Origin: Bacteroidales bacterium
GTDB taxonomy: Bacteria; Bacteroidota; Bacteroidia; Bacteroidales; UBA932
NCBI GenBank assembly: GCA_017617495.1
Contig: JAFZWD010000058.1
Span: 17,106-81,105 of the forward strand
Length of the DNA stretch: 64,000 nt
Direction of reading: 5' to 3'
Both the position numbers and the translations under genes were made by a program. The notes beneath the pieces were generated by a model that made no database searches, had not been told where the DNA came from, and saw only the letters and a list, made by a program, of their open reading frames with translations. How positions within the stretch are numbered: position 1 is the first letter of the stretch; each line of letters opens with the position of its first letter. This document shows, one piece after another, positions 1 to 8,821 of the stretch.

Positions 1-697
1 CTTCCAGGGCCGGATTGCTGAGTTCCTTCGCCGCATCGCCGAGGAAACGCACTGCCGTAGCGTTGGGCGGGGTGCCGATAGGAGTGCCGATACCACCGAT
101 ATTGGCAGCTATAGGTATGGCGAGAGCCAGTCCTACGCGGCCTTTGTCGTCGGAGGGAAGGACAGCAAGCACAGGGGCCAGGAAAGCCAGCATCATAGCG
201 GCCGTGGCGGTGTTGCTCATAAACATCGAGAAGATGCTTATGACAATCAAGAAGCCGAGCAGCACTGCACGCGGCTTCTTTCCGAAGGGAGCCAGAAGCA
301 CCCTTGCCAGGGTCACGTCAAGGCCGTATTTCTCTGCCATGATGGCCAGCACGAAACCGCCCATGAACAGCATTACGACCGGATCCGCGAACGAAGCCAT
401 CAAATCCTTGTAGTTCACGAGTTTTCCGGCTTCGGGTGTGCAGAGGAAGCCGAGTCCCTTGTTGGAAACCGTCAGCAGCGAGATTACAATCACCAGCAGC
501 GAGGTTGTCCAGTTGGGGATGATTTCGAAAATCCACATAAGTGCGGCGAACACAAAGAGGGCGATAACCCTCTGCTGCACCACGGTAAGGGCCTCGATGC
601 CGTAAAACGATGTCGGCACGGCCCAGAGGAAGATTGTGGCGATCAGTACGATCGGCAGGAATACACAATACTTCAGGTTTAGTTTTTTCTCAGGCAT
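1..697 (-). CDS. SLC13/DASS family sodium:dicarboxylate or sulfate symporter, C-terminus cut off by window edge
   Basis: This is the N-terminal 232 residues of an inner-membrane transporter whose 3' end lies outside the window. The protein starts MPEKKLNLKYCVFLPIVL and is strongly hydrophobic, with repeated membrane segments. Two family hallmarks are readable: an SNT motif (FMSNTATAAMM) and the second signature ANIGGIGTPIGTPPN, which in the divalent-anion:Na+ symporter family form the substrate and sodium site. Likely substrates are C4/C5 dicarboxylates or sulfate; the sequence seen does not decide. It follows gdhA after a 46-nt gap that holds a GTCATTC-type palindrome. The context of 2-oxoglutarate and glutamate enzymes favours a dicarboxylate, but that is inference. 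Confidence 0.85.
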   Translation of the reverse strand, partial: MPEKKLNLKYCVFLPIVLIATIFLWAVPTSFYGIEALTVVQQRVIALFVFAALMWIFEIIPNWTTSLLVIVISLLTVSNKGLGFLCTPEAGKLVNYKDLMASFADPVVMLFMGGFVLAIMAEKYGLDVTLARVLLAPFGKKPRAVLLGFLIVISIFSMFMSNTATAAMMLAFLAPVLAVLPSDDKGRVGLALAIPIAANIGGIGTPIGTPPNATAVRFLGDAAKELSNPALE

Positions 698-714
698 ATT
701 TAATATCAATGTTA

Positions 715-742
715 AGATTCTTCGCTTCGCTCAGAATGACAG
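715..742. repeat. GTCATTC-type short interspersed palindrome between gdhA and the SLC13 gene
   Basis: Read on the minus strand it begins CTGTCATTCTGAGCG and ends AAGAATCT, an imperfect inverted repeat with ATTCT/AGAAT arms. The same sequence type recurs in intergenic DNA of many unrelated bacteria. It fills most of the gap between the gdhA stop and the SLC13 start and could affect transcript stability or attenuation there. Confidence 0.7.
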
Positions 743-743
743 G

Positions 744-2087
744 CTAGATGATACCCTGCTCCAGCATGGCGTGAGCAACCTTCATAAAGCCGGCGATGTT
801 GGCGCCCTTGACATAGTCGACACTGCCGTCGGGACGGGTGCCGTACTTGACGCACTGCTCGTGGATGCTCTGCATGATGAAGTGAAGTTTATCGTCCACC
901 TCCTGGGCGCTCCAGGAGATATGGGAAGCGTTCTGGGTCATTTCGAGACCGCTGGTGGCCACGCCGCCGGCGTTCACGGCCTTGCCGGGAGCGAAGAGCA
1001 CCCCGTTCGACTGGAAGAAGTGGATAGCCGCAGGCTGGCATCCCATGTTGGACACCTCGCAGCAGCACCAGCAGCCGTTAGCCTTGAGTTCCTTGGCGTC
1101 GTCTTCCGAAAGCTCGTTCTGGAATGCGCAGGGAAGAGCGATATCGCAGGGTGCGCTCCAGGCCTTCTTGCCGGCCACAAAGCTGGCCTTGTCGGGGAAC
1201 TTGACAGCCATATCCTCGATCTTGTCGCGGTTGGAAGCGCGCATTACAAGCATATAGTCGATCATTTCCGGAGTGATGCCGTCGGGGATGTTGATCATTC
1301 CGTCGGGGCCGGAAAGGGCGATAACCTTGGCGCCGAGCTGAACAGCCTTCTTGCAGGCGCCCCAAGCCACGTTGCCGAAGCCGGAGATGGCGAGTTTCTT
1401 ACCCTTGATGTCCTTGCCCGCCTTGTGCAGAAGGTGCTGGGTGAAGTAGAGAGCGCCGTAGCCGGTGGCCTCCGGACGCAGGATGCTTCCGCCCCAGGTC
1501 TGGCCCTTGCCGGTAAGCACGCCCGTGTTGTATTCACGCGCAAGTTTGCGGTACATTCCGTCGAGATAGCCGATTTCGCGGCCGCCTACACCCACATCAC
1601 CTGCAGGAACGTCCTGGTCGGGACCGATGCAGTTCCAGAGCTCGAGCATAAAGGCCTGGCAGAAACGCATGATTTCCGCGTCGGACTTCCCTACCGGGTC
1701 GAAATCGCTGCCGCCCTTCGCTCCGCCCATGGGCAGAGTGGTAAGCGCGTTCTTGAAAGTCTGCTCGAAGCCGAGGAACTTGAGCATGGAAGGGGTAACC
1801 TTGCGATGGAAACGGAGACCTCCCTTGTAGGGGCCGATGGCGCTGTTGAACTGCACCCTGTAGCCAAGGTTGGTGCGCACCTGGCCGCTGTCGTCCACCC
1901 AGGTAACCCTGAAGGTGAAGATGCGGTCGGGCTCGACCATGCGTTCCACTATCTTTGCCTGCTCGAATTCGGGATGTTCGTTGTAAACTTCCTCAATACT
2001 TTCGAGAACTTCCTGCACTGCCTGCAGATACTCGCTTTCTCCCGGATATTTGGCCTGGAGATCCGCCATTATCTTTGTGACTTTCAT
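744..2087 (-). CDS. gdhA: Glutamate dehydrogenase (hexameric type)
   Basis: A 447-residue cytoplasmic enzyme interconverting glutamate and 2-oxoglutarate plus ammonia with NAD(P)H. Full length for the small hexameric family. The glutamate-binding/catalytic stretch KGGLRFH, the lysine-containing PMGGAKGGSDFDP, and DVPAGDVGVGGREI are present. The Rossmann dinucleotide loop reads SGFGNVAWGA. Coenzyme preference cannot be read with confidence. The gene begins 15 nt after korB, so the 2-oxoglutarate it makes or uses is the substrate or product of the enzyme encoded immediately upstream. The start MKVTKIMADLQAKYPGE fits family N-termini. Confidence 0.97.
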   Translation of the reverse strand: MKVTKIMADLQAKYPGESEYLQAVQEVLESIEEVYNEHPEFEQAKIVERMVEPDRIFTFRVTWVDDSGQVRTNLGYRVQFNSAIGPYKGGLRFHRKVTPSMLKFLGFEQTFKNALTTLPMGGAKGGSDFDPVGKSDAEIMRFCQAFMLELWNCIGPDQDVPAGDVGVGGREIGYLDGMYRKLAREYNTGVLTGKGQTWGGSILRPEATGYGALYFTQHLLHKAGKDIKGKKLAISGFGNVAWGACKKAVQLGAKVIALSGPDGMINIPDGITPEMIDYMLVMRASNRDKIEDMAVKFPDKASFVAGKKAWSAPCDIALPCAFQNELSEDDAKELKANGCWCCCEVSNMGCQPAAIHFFQSNGVLFAPGKAVNAGGVATSGLEMTQNASHISWSAQEVDDKLHFIMQSIHEQCVKYGTRPDGSVDYVKGANIAGFMKVAHAMLEQGII

Positions 2088-2102
2088 AGTGTTATGTTGT
2101 GA

Positions 2103-3122
2103 TTATTCGACTTCCCAGGTGGACCCGCTGTGAAGCAGTTCGTCCACGCTGTGAATCTTTGATTTCTGCATTACGTCCTTAACCTGGTCGCGCACGCCGT
2201 CGTCGTAAGTGATGTCGCGCACGTCGCGGATGACACCGAGCGCCACCGGATAGTCGGGTCCCTTCATGTCCGCCAGGGCCATGTGGATGCCGATATTGTC
2301 GGTATGCGCATCGTGGATGAGTATATCCTCTTCGGTAAAACCGCCCTCGCCAATATGCACGACGCGAAGCTTTTTACCGTCGAAAATAAGGCCTTTGTCG
2401 CGGTCCTTGCCGAATATCATGCGCTCGCCGTGGCGGAGCACGATGGTATTGTCGGCCTTGAGGGCCGGGTCGGAAAGCTGCTTGTGGGCGCCGTCGTTGA
2501 AGATGACGCAGTTGGTAAGCATCTCCATCACCGAGCAGCCGTCGTGAAGGGCGGCCGCCGTCATAATCTCTTCGTTGAGCTTGAGTTCCACGTCAAGCGA
2601 GCGGGCAAAGAAGGTTCCCTTTGCTCCGAGCACCAGACTACCGGGGTTGAAGGGGTGCTCCACCGTGCCGTAAGGCGATGTCTTGGTGATGGCGCCGAAC
2701 TTCGAGGTCGGGGAATACTGCCCCTTGGTGAGGCCGTAAATCTGGTTGTTGAAGAGGATGATATTGATGTCGATATTGCGCCTGATGGCGTGGATGAAGT
2801 GGTTTCCGCCGATTGCGAGAGCGTCACCGTCGCCGCAGGCCTGCCATACCGTAAGCCAGGGGTTGGCAACCTTGATGCCGGTGGAGATGGCGGTGGCGCG
2901 GCCGTGGATGCTGTGGAAACCGTAGGTATCCATATAATAAGGAAGGCGGGACGAGCATCCGATGCCGGACACCACCACATAGCGTTCCTTCTCGTACGAA
3001 AGAGCCTGGCTCACCTTGGGGAGAGCCCTCTGCAGCGATGCCAGAACGGCGTGGTCGCCGCAACCGGGGCACCAGCGTACTTCCTGGTCCGATTTGAAAT
3101 CCTTGAAAGAAAGTGTCGCCAT
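2103..3122 (-). CDS. korB: 2-oxoacid (2-oxoglutarate):ferredoxin oxidoreductase, beta subunit
   Basis: A 339-residue TPP- and [4Fe-4S]-binding subunit. The N-terminal WCPGCGDHAVL (CxxC) and IGCSSRLP supply cluster cysteines. The thiamine diphosphate fold motif is seen as GDGDALAIGGNHFIHA followed by NNQIYGLTKGQYSPTS. With KorA it oxidatively decarboxylates a 2-oxoacid to acyl-CoA and reduces ferredoxin, or runs in reverse. The substrate is inferred as 2-oxoglutarate from the two-subunit KorAB-type architecture and the adjacent gdhA; a branched-chain or general 2-oxoacid enzyme is the alternative. It starts 3 nt after the korA stop. Confidence 0.92.
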   Translation of the reverse strand: MATLSFKDFKSDQEVRWCPGCGDHAVLASLQRALPKVSQALSYEKERYVVVSGIGCSSRLPYYMDTYGFHSIHGRATAISTGIKVANPWLTVWQACGDGDALAIGGNHFIHAIRRNIDINIILFNNQIYGLTKGQYSPTSKFGAITKTSPYGTVEHPFNPGSLVLGAKGTFFARSLDVELKLNEEIMTAAALHDGCSVMEMLTNCVIFNDGAHKQLSDPALKADNTIVLRHGERMIFGKDRDKGLIFDGKKLRVVHIGEGGFTEEDILIHDAHTDNIGIHMALADMKGPDYPVALGVIRDVRDITYDDGVRDQVKDVMQKSKIHSVDELLHSGSTWEVE

Positions 3123-3125
3123 AGC

Positions 3126-4964
3126 CTATGCCTCCTTCTTTATTGCCTCGGTGAGTTCGGATACGAGGAAGGGCTGACCCTGGACCTTGCCGAACTTGAG
3201 GATGTTTGCCTTGGGGAAGAGTCCGCGAAGGTAATTCGCGAACTGTCCCGAGTTAAGCTCGCACACCAGCACCTTCTCGAAGCCCATCAGGACCTCCTCG
3301 GTATTGCGGGGAACGGGATAGATGTAATCAAAATGAACCCGGGAGACCTGCACGCCTTCTGCGCGCACTTCCTCCACTGCGGAGTAGATGTGCCCGAAAG
3401 TGCCGCCCCATCCAACTACCAGCAGTTTGCCCTTCGCGGGACCGTCAACTGCAAGTTCGGGGATGAAGTCTGCCACCTTCTGCACCTTCGCCTCGCGCTC
3501 GTCCACCATCAGCTGATGGTTGGCGGGGTCGGACGAAAGCACTCCCTTGTGGTTCTTCTCCAGACCGCCCACGCGGTGCTCGAAGCCCTTCTGTCCGGGA
3601 ATCGCCCACTCGGGAACGAAGTTCTCGTCGCGGTCGAACGGATGGAATTTGCCGTCTTCCGGAAGGCTCTTCGCAAACGGGGGTTTGATTACGGGATAAT
3701 CCTTCATGGAAGGAATCAGCCAGGGTTCGCTGCCGTTGCCAAGGAATCCTTCGCTCAGCAGCAGCACCGGAGTCATGTGCTCCAGGGCAATCTTCGCCGC
3801 GTTAAACGCCGCGTCGAAGCAGTGGGCCGGCGAGTGCGCCGCAATCACTGGCATGGGGCATTCGCCATTGCGTCCGTAGAGCGCCTGGTTAAGGTCGGTC
3901 TGCTCGGTCTTGGTGGGGATACCCGTCGACGGGCCCGCGCGCTGCACGTCCACCACCACGAGCGGAAGCTCCGCCATTACGGCGAGGCCGAGCGCCTCGG
4001 TCTTGAGCGAGAGGCCGGGGCCGGAAGTGGTCGTTACCGCGAGGTTGCCTGCGTAGGATGCGCCTATTGCCGTGCAGATGCCGGCGATTTCGTCCTCCGC
4101 CTGCAGCGTCTTGGCGCCGAGGCTCTTGTGGATGGCGAGTTCCTCGAGTATCTGGGTTGCCGGCGTGATGGGATAGGAGCCGCAGAAAAGCGGAAGTCCG
4201 CTCTTCTCGGATGCGGCCAGAAGCCCCCAGGCGGTCGCCTGGTTGCCGGTGATATTGCGGTAGGTGCCCTTCCTGGGATGAGCCGGAGCCACGTGATAGG
4301 TGTCCGGAATCATCTGCAGGTTGGCGGCATAGTTGAAGCCGTCGTTGAGCACTTTCTTATTAGGTGCGATTGCCTCGGGGTGCTTCTTCGCGAACTTGCG
4401 CTCGAGATACTGGAAGATATAGTCCAGCGGCCTGTCATAAATGAAACAGGCCATTCCCAGCGTGAACATGTTCTTGCACTTGAGAATGGCTTTGCGGTCG
4501 AGGCCGGAATCCTTGAGGCTTTCTTCGGTGAGGGAGGTGATGGGCGCCACGATGAGGTTGCGGTCCTGCACCTTGAGCTCTGCGAACGGATCGTCCGTAG
4601 TGAAGCCTGCCTTGCGCAGGCCGGCTTCGTCGAAGGCGTCTGCATCCACCAGGATCATAGCGTTGCGCTTGCACCATTTGGCGTTGGCCATAAGCGCGGC
4701 GGGATTCATCGCGACCAGCAGGTCGCAGAAGTCACCCGGCGTGGATACGCTGTCGTCGCCTATATGCACCTGAAAACCGGAAACGCCGGATACGGTGCCG
4801 TGGGGCGCACGTATCTCGGCGGGATAGTCCGGGAAGGTGGACAGGCCGTTGCCGTAGATGGCCGACATGTCCGCGAACAGCGACCCGGCGAGCTGCATAC
4901 CGTCGCCCGAGTCGCCTGCGAACCGAATTACGACGTCTGCAACGTCGATTATTTTGTGTTCCAT
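3126..4964 (-). CDS. korA: 2-oxoacid (2-oxoglutarate):ferredoxin oxidoreductase, alpha subunit with fused gamma domain
   Basis: 612 residues from the chosen start MEHKIIDVADVVIRFAGDSGDGMQ; the longer in-frame extension is arginine/proline-rich, overlaps the upstream gene and is not credible. The N-terminal ~190 residues are the gamma (catalytic) domain with the GDSGDGMQ motif. The rest is the pyrimidine-binding and domain II part (KGTYRNITGNQATAWGL, GSYPITPATQILEEL, TTSGPGLSLKTEALGLA). Domain fusion gamma-alpha is the usual KorA layout. It begins 1 nt after the skp-like gene ends and is followed by korB, which indicates tight co-transcription. Confidence 0.92.
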   Translation of the reverse strand: MEHKIIDVADVVIRFAGDSGDGMQLAGSLFADMSAIYGNGLSTFPDYPAEIRAPHGTVSGVSGFQVHIGDDSVSTPGDFCDLLVAMNPAALMANAKWCKRNAMILVDADAFDEAGLRKAGFTTDDPFAELKVQDRNLIVAPITSLTEESLKDSGLDRKAILKCKNMFTLGMACFIYDRPLDYIFQYLERKFAKKHPEAIAPNKKVLNDGFNYAANLQMIPDTYHVAPAHPRKGTYRNITGNQATAWGLLAASEKSGLPLFCGSYPITPATQILEELAIHKSLGAKTLQAEDEIAGICTAIGASYAGNLAVTTTSGPGLSLKTEALGLAVMAELPLVVVDVQRAGPSTGIPTKTEQTDLNQALYGRNGECPMPVIAAHSPAHCFDAAFNAAKIALEHMTPVLLLSEGFLGNGSEPWLIPSMKDYPVIKPPFAKSLPEDGKFHPFDRDENFVPEWAIPGQKGFEHRVGGLEKNHKGVLSSDPANHQLMVDEREAKVQKVADFIPELAVDGPAKGKLLVVGWGGTFGHIYSAVEEVRAEGVQVSRVHFDYIYPVPRNTEEVLMGFEKVLVCELNSGQFANYLRGLFPKANILKFGKVQGQPFLVSELTEAIKKEA

Positions 4965-4965
4965 A

Positions 4966-5544
4966 TTACTGCTGCTGTGCTGCCTGCGCCTGGGCCTGAG
5001 CCTGAAGTTCGGCCTGGAGCGACTCGAGGGTGCGGTCGTCGGCAATGCCGAGGAGTTTGCGTGCTTCCGGAGTGAGGTCTACGCTCTGGGCCTCGTCGAG
5101 GTAGAGCACCGAAGTCTTGTCGAACACGAAGATGTATCCGGCTTCCTTGGCCATCTTGCTGACGGTTTCCCTTGCCTTTGTGTAGATGGGGGCCATCAGT
5201 TTTTCCTGCTGCTCCTGGAGCTCCTGCTGTACGTTCTGCTGGAATTCCTGGATGCGCTGCTGGATCTCGGTAAGCTCGCGTTCCTTGCTTTCCTTGATTG
5301 CTCCGGTCCATGTGGCAGCCTTCTGCTGATACTGGCTGTACTTGTTCTGGAACTCTTCCACCATGCTCTGGTAGGTGTCCTGAGCCTCCTTGCTGGATGC
5401 GTTCATGGTAGCCCTGGCCTGGTCGGCCTCAGGCATCAGCTGCACGAGTTCGGAGAAATTCACGTGTGCGAATTTCGGCTGTGCAAAAGCAGCTGCTCCG
5501 AAGAGCGAAATAAGCGCGATTGTGAGAATCTTTTTCATATTCAT
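4966..5544 (-). CDS. OmpH/Skp family periplasmic chaperone
   Basis: 192 residues with a Sec signal peptide (KKILTIALISLFGAAAFAQ). A family-typical opening FAHVNFSELVQLMPE is followed by a long Gln/Glu-rich alpha-helical coiled-coil region (about residues 50-125), then a C-terminal segment ending in an Ala/Gln-rich tail. Skp-family proteins hold unfolded outer-membrane proteins in the periplasm and deliver them to BamA. The gene lies directly downstream of bamA (18-nt gap), the standard arrangement. Translation may begin at Met1 or Met3 (MNMKK). A second OmpH-like gene occurs at 14201. Confidence 0.9.
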   Translation of the reverse strand: MNMKKILTIALISLFGAAAFAQPKFAHVNFSELVQLMPEADQARATMNASSKEAQDTYQSMVEEFQNKYSQYQQKAATWTGAIKESKERELTEIQQRIQEFQQNVQQELQEQQEKLMAPIYTKARETVSKMAKEAGYIFVFDKTSVLYLDEAQSVDLTPEARKLLGIADDRTLESLQAELQAQAQAQAAQQQ

Positions 5545-5562
5545 TCTTGTTTTGATTTGTTT

Positions 5563-8130
5563 CTAGAATTGCTGTCCAATTATGAAGTGGAACTGGCTTC
5601 CGCCGTTCGTCTTGTCGTCGAATCCGTAACCCCAGTCGATACCCAGCAGTCCGATCATCGGGAGGAACACCCTCACGCCGACACCGGCGCTGCGCTTGAT
5701 CTGGAACGGGTTGAATCCCTTGAGGTCGGCCCAGCAGTTTCCGCCTTCGGCGAAGATAAGGCCGAAGATTGTGGAAGAAGGCTGGAGGATAAGAGGATAG
5801 CGCAGCTCGACGGTAAACTTGTCGTAGACGTTACCTGCATATGCGTATCCGTTGGAGTTGTATGCCGTCTGCACATAAGGCGTGAGCGAGTAGTTCTCGT
5901 AACCTCGCAGAGGTATGATGTCCGAGCCGTAGCGGGTGTAACCCGACATGCCGTCGCCGCCCACGAGGAAGCTCTCGAACGGCGAATAACCCCAGTTCTT
6001 GTTGTAGTAACCCAGATAACCGAACTGGAAGCGCGTCATGAGCACCAGGTCGCCGGCGAGCTTGGTGTAGTTGGCGGCGTTGAACTTGAGTTTGTAGTAC
6101 TCGATCCACCTGTAACGGTCGGAAGACGACCATGTGGAATAGTCTATGTCGCGCCAGTTGTCCACGTCGATCCTGTTGCCGTTCGCATCGTAGCTGTGCT
6201 TGCGCAGCAGCGAATAAGGCGGCGTAAACTGCAGGGTGGTCGTAAATTCCGAACCCTGGCGGGGATAAATCTGCTGGTCGGTGGAATTGCGGCTGAGCGT
6301 AACCGAAGCGCTCAGGTTGTGGCTCTTGCCCTGGTCGAAGAGGAAGTATCCCGAATACCAGTTGGTAAGCTTGTATGTCTGCCAGCTCAGGCCGTAGTAA
6401 AGCACGTGGTAGTTGTCGGGCCATTTCAGACGGTGGCCGAGCGATGCCGACACGCCGTAAACCTCCATCATCCTGTCGTGGCTGAATATGTACAGGTAGG
6501 TATTGGAATTGGTCTGCCTCGTGTAGTATGCCGAAAGGCTGAGCGAAGTGGGCTTCTTGCCGGTGAGCCAGGGCTCCATGAAGTTGGCCGAAACTGCGGT
6601 GTAGTAGGTACCGTTGGTCTGGAAGCGGAACGACAGCGTCTGGGCGTCTCCCAGGGGAACCGGCCTCCACGCGCCCTTGTCCAGGAAGCGGTGGGTGCTG
6701 AAGTTGTTGAAGCTGACGCCCGCGGTGGCGACGAAGGTCCTTCCTCCCCAACCTCCGGAGAGCTCCAGCTGGCTGGAAGGCTTCTCGGTAACGTTGTAGA
6801 TGATGTCCACCGTATTGTTCACCTGGTTAGGCACTATCGAATAGCCGCCCGGCTGGGTGATGGACTCCGCGTCGAACTGGCCCAGCGATGCGATTTCGCG
6901 GATGGAACGCTCGAAGTCGCTCTGGCTGAACAGATATCCCGGCCTTGTGAAAAGCTGGCGGCGCACCACCTTTTCGTTCGTAAGGTCGTTGCCGTTGATA
7001 ATAATGCTGTTGAGCGTAGCCTGCTTGCCTTCCGATACGCGCATCTCCACGTCCACCGAGTCGTTCTGGATATTGGTTTCGACCGGAGTGACGTTGAAGA
7101 ACAGGTATCCGTTGTCTCGGTAGAGCTTGGAAATGTCGTAGTCGCTCTGCTTGCCGCCGCCGAAGAGGCGCTTCTCCATCGACACAACGTCGTAGACGTC
7201 GCCCTTGTTGATGGACAGGATGCCGTTAAGCGTTTCGGTGGGATAGACCGAGTTGCCCGTCCATGAGATGTCGCGGAAGTAGTATTTGTCGCCCTGTTCC
7301 AGCACCAGGTCTATGCCCAGACGCCCGGGCTTGATGTAGTAGATGCTGTCGCGCACCAGGCGGGCGTCGCGGTAGCCGGCCTCGTTGAATGCGCTGATGA
7401 GGGTTTTCTTGTCGTTGGGATATTCTTTCTCGTTGAATTTCTTGGTGTGGAAGAAGTTGTAGAATTTCTTGGACTTGGTCTTCTTCATGCTGCGGGCCAG
7501 TTTGTAGTCCTTGAGATTCTTCTCGCCGATGAAGTTTATCTTCTGCACCTTCACCTTGTCGCCCTTTTCCACCACGAACGTAACCCTCACCGCCGAGCGG
7601 ATCACGGAATCCTGCTGGACCTCCGGGGTTACCTGGCACTGCAGGAATCCCTTCTCGGCATAATAGCGTTTGATGATGTCGCAGGATGTCTTGGCCACAT
7701 AGTCGGAGTACTCGCCTCCCCTGCGCAGCTTCAGGCGTTCCTGCAGGTCTTTCTTTTCGCCCGAGCGGGCGCCGCGGAAGTCCCAGCGCGAAACCCTCGG
7801 CCTTTCTATGACCTTGACCACGAACCAGACCTTGTCGCCTTCGACTTTTTCGATGTTCATGGAAACATCCTCGAAATAGCGCTGAAGCCACAGCCTGCGC
7901 ACCACCGCATTCACCTCTTCGCTGGGCACGGTAATGTCCATGCCTTCCCGCAGGCCTGTAATCTGGATTATCTGCTGGGCGCTGAAATAGTTGTTGCCGT
8001 CGACGCGGATACCGCCGAGGACATATTTACGGGGCCTGTTGTAATCGACCTCGACGCCGGACTCCTGCGCGAACAGGGGCATGGCGCACAAAAGGGCGGT
8101 TAAAACTATTGCCAGCCTTTTAAAAAACAT
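5563..8130 (-). CDS. bamA: Outer membrane protein assembly factor BamA
   Basis: 855 residues. A signal peptide (FKRLAIVLTALLCAMPLFAQ) is followed by successive POTRA-like modules, beginning with RKYVLGGIRVDGNNYFSAQQ and including RYYAEKGFLQCQVTP and LYRDNGYLFFNV. The C-terminal half is the transmembrane barrel, and the protein ends in the outer-membrane-type FHFIIGQQF. BamA is the core insertase for beta-barrel proteins; bamD is also in this window (19335). The length agrees with Bacteroidota BamA. The start overlaps the end of uppS by 11 nt. Confidence 0.96.
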   Translation of the reverse strand: MFFKRLAIVLTALLCAMPLFAQESGVEVDYNRPRKYVLGGIRVDGNNYFSAQQIIQITGLREGMDITVPSEEVNAVVRRLWLQRYFEDVSMNIEKVEGDKVWFVVKVIERPRVSRWDFRGARSGEKKDLQERLKLRRGGEYSDYVAKTSCDIIKRYYAEKGFLQCQVTPEVQQDSVIRSAVRVTFVVEKGDKVKVQKINFIGEKNLKDYKLARSMKKTKSKKFYNFFHTKKFNEKEYPNDKKTLISAFNEAGYRDARLVRDSIYYIKPGRLGIDLVLEQGDKYYFRDISWTGNSVYPTETLNGILSINKGDVYDVVSMEKRLFGGGKQSDYDISKLYRDNGYLFFNVTPVETNIQNDSVDVEMRVSEGKQATLNSIIINGNDLTNEKVVRRQLFTRPGYLFSQSDFERSIREIASLGQFDAESITQPGGYSIVPNQVNNTVDIIYNVTEKPSSQLELSGGWGGRTFVATAGVSFNNFSTHRFLDKGAWRPVPLGDAQTLSFRFQTNGTYYTAVSANFMEPWLTGKKPTSLSLSAYYTRQTNSNTYLYIFSHDRMMEVYGVSASLGHRLKWPDNYHVLYYGLSWQTYKLTNWYSGYFLFDQGKSHNLSASVTLSRNSTDQQIYPRQGSEFTTTLQFTPPYSLLRKHSYDANGNRIDVDNWRDIDYSTWSSSDRYRWIEYYKLKFNAANYTKLAGDLVLMTRFQFGYLGYYNKNWGYSPFESFLVGGDGMSGYTRYGSDIIPLRGYENYSLTPYVQTAYNSNGYAYAGNVYDKFTVELRYPLILQPSSTIFGLIFAEGGNCWADLKGFNPFQIKRSAGVGVRVFLPMIGLLGIDWGYGFDDKTNGGSQFHFIIGQQF

Positions 8131-8821
8131 TCTTATTCTCTTCTACTTTGCCGAAGCGCCTGTCCCGCGAAGCGTACTCTTCGAGGGCGGCGCAAAGGCT
8201 TTCCTTTCTAAAATCAGGCCAAAGCGTATCGGTAAACACAAATTCCGAATAAGCCGCCTGCCACAAAAAATAATTGCTGATGCGTTTTTCGCCCGAAGTG
8301 CGGATAATAACGTCCGGATCGGGGATGCCGGCGGTCACCAGGAAGGGCTCCAGGTCGTCCGCTCCGGCCTCCGCCATGCGCTTTGCCGCCTGGAGGATAT
8401 CCCACTTGCCGCTGTAGCTGAGCATCACTATCATGGTGAGGCCCTTGTTGCCGGCGGTCGCTTTCTCTATGTTGGAGATGGCCTCGTTGAGCTCGGGGGC
8501 TATGCGGGCGCGGTTGCCCAGCACCAGCAGGCGCACATCGTTGCGCATCAGGGTTTCGAATTCCTCCTTCATCGCCTTGGCCATAAGCTTCATGAGCGTG
8601 GAGACCTCGTCCTTGGGGCGGCCCCAGTTCTCTTCGGAAAAAGCGAAGAGCGAAAGGTACTTCACGCCCAGCTCGCCGCAGGCCTCGCACACTGCACGCA
8701 CGCTCTCTACGCCTTCGGCATGGCCGTATACACGCTCCTTGCCGCGCTCGGCGGCCCAGCGTCCGTTGCCGTCCATAATGATGGACACATGTACGGGTAT
8801 CTTGGAGGGTTTCTTCATCAT
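8120..8821 (-). CDS. uppS: Isoprenyl transferase (undecaprenyl diphosphate synthase)
   Basis: 233 residues. It makes the C55 isoprenoid carrier for peptidoglycan and surface glycans by cis-condensation of isopentenyl diphosphate. The conserved region I VSIIMDGNGRWA carries the Mg2+/diphosphate-binding Asp. Further family blocks are LSLFAFSEENW, IRTSGEKRISNYFLWQ and SEFVFTDTLWPDF. Its product feeds the MraY and MurG steps encoded in the dcw cluster of this window. It overlaps nadK by 4 nt and bamA by 11 nt, implying translational coupling. Confidence 0.96.
   Translation of the reverse strand: MMKKPSKIPVHVSIIMDGNGRWAAERGKERVYGHAEGVESVRAVCEACGELGVKYLSLFAFSEENWGRPKDEVSTLMKLMAKAMKEEFETLMRNDVRLLVLGNRARIAPELNEAISNIEKATAGNKGLTMIVMLSYSGKWDILQAAKRMAEAGADDLEPFLVTAGIPDPDVIIRTSGEKRISNYFLWQAAYSEFVFTDTLWPDFRKESLCAALEEYASRDRRFGKVEENKNVF

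Noticed and set aside
4965-5045. Longer N-terminus for KorA (27 extra residues)
   Set aside because: The extension is Arg/Pro/Ser-rich, overlaps the skp-like gene, and the family N-terminus begins at MEHKIIDVADVV.
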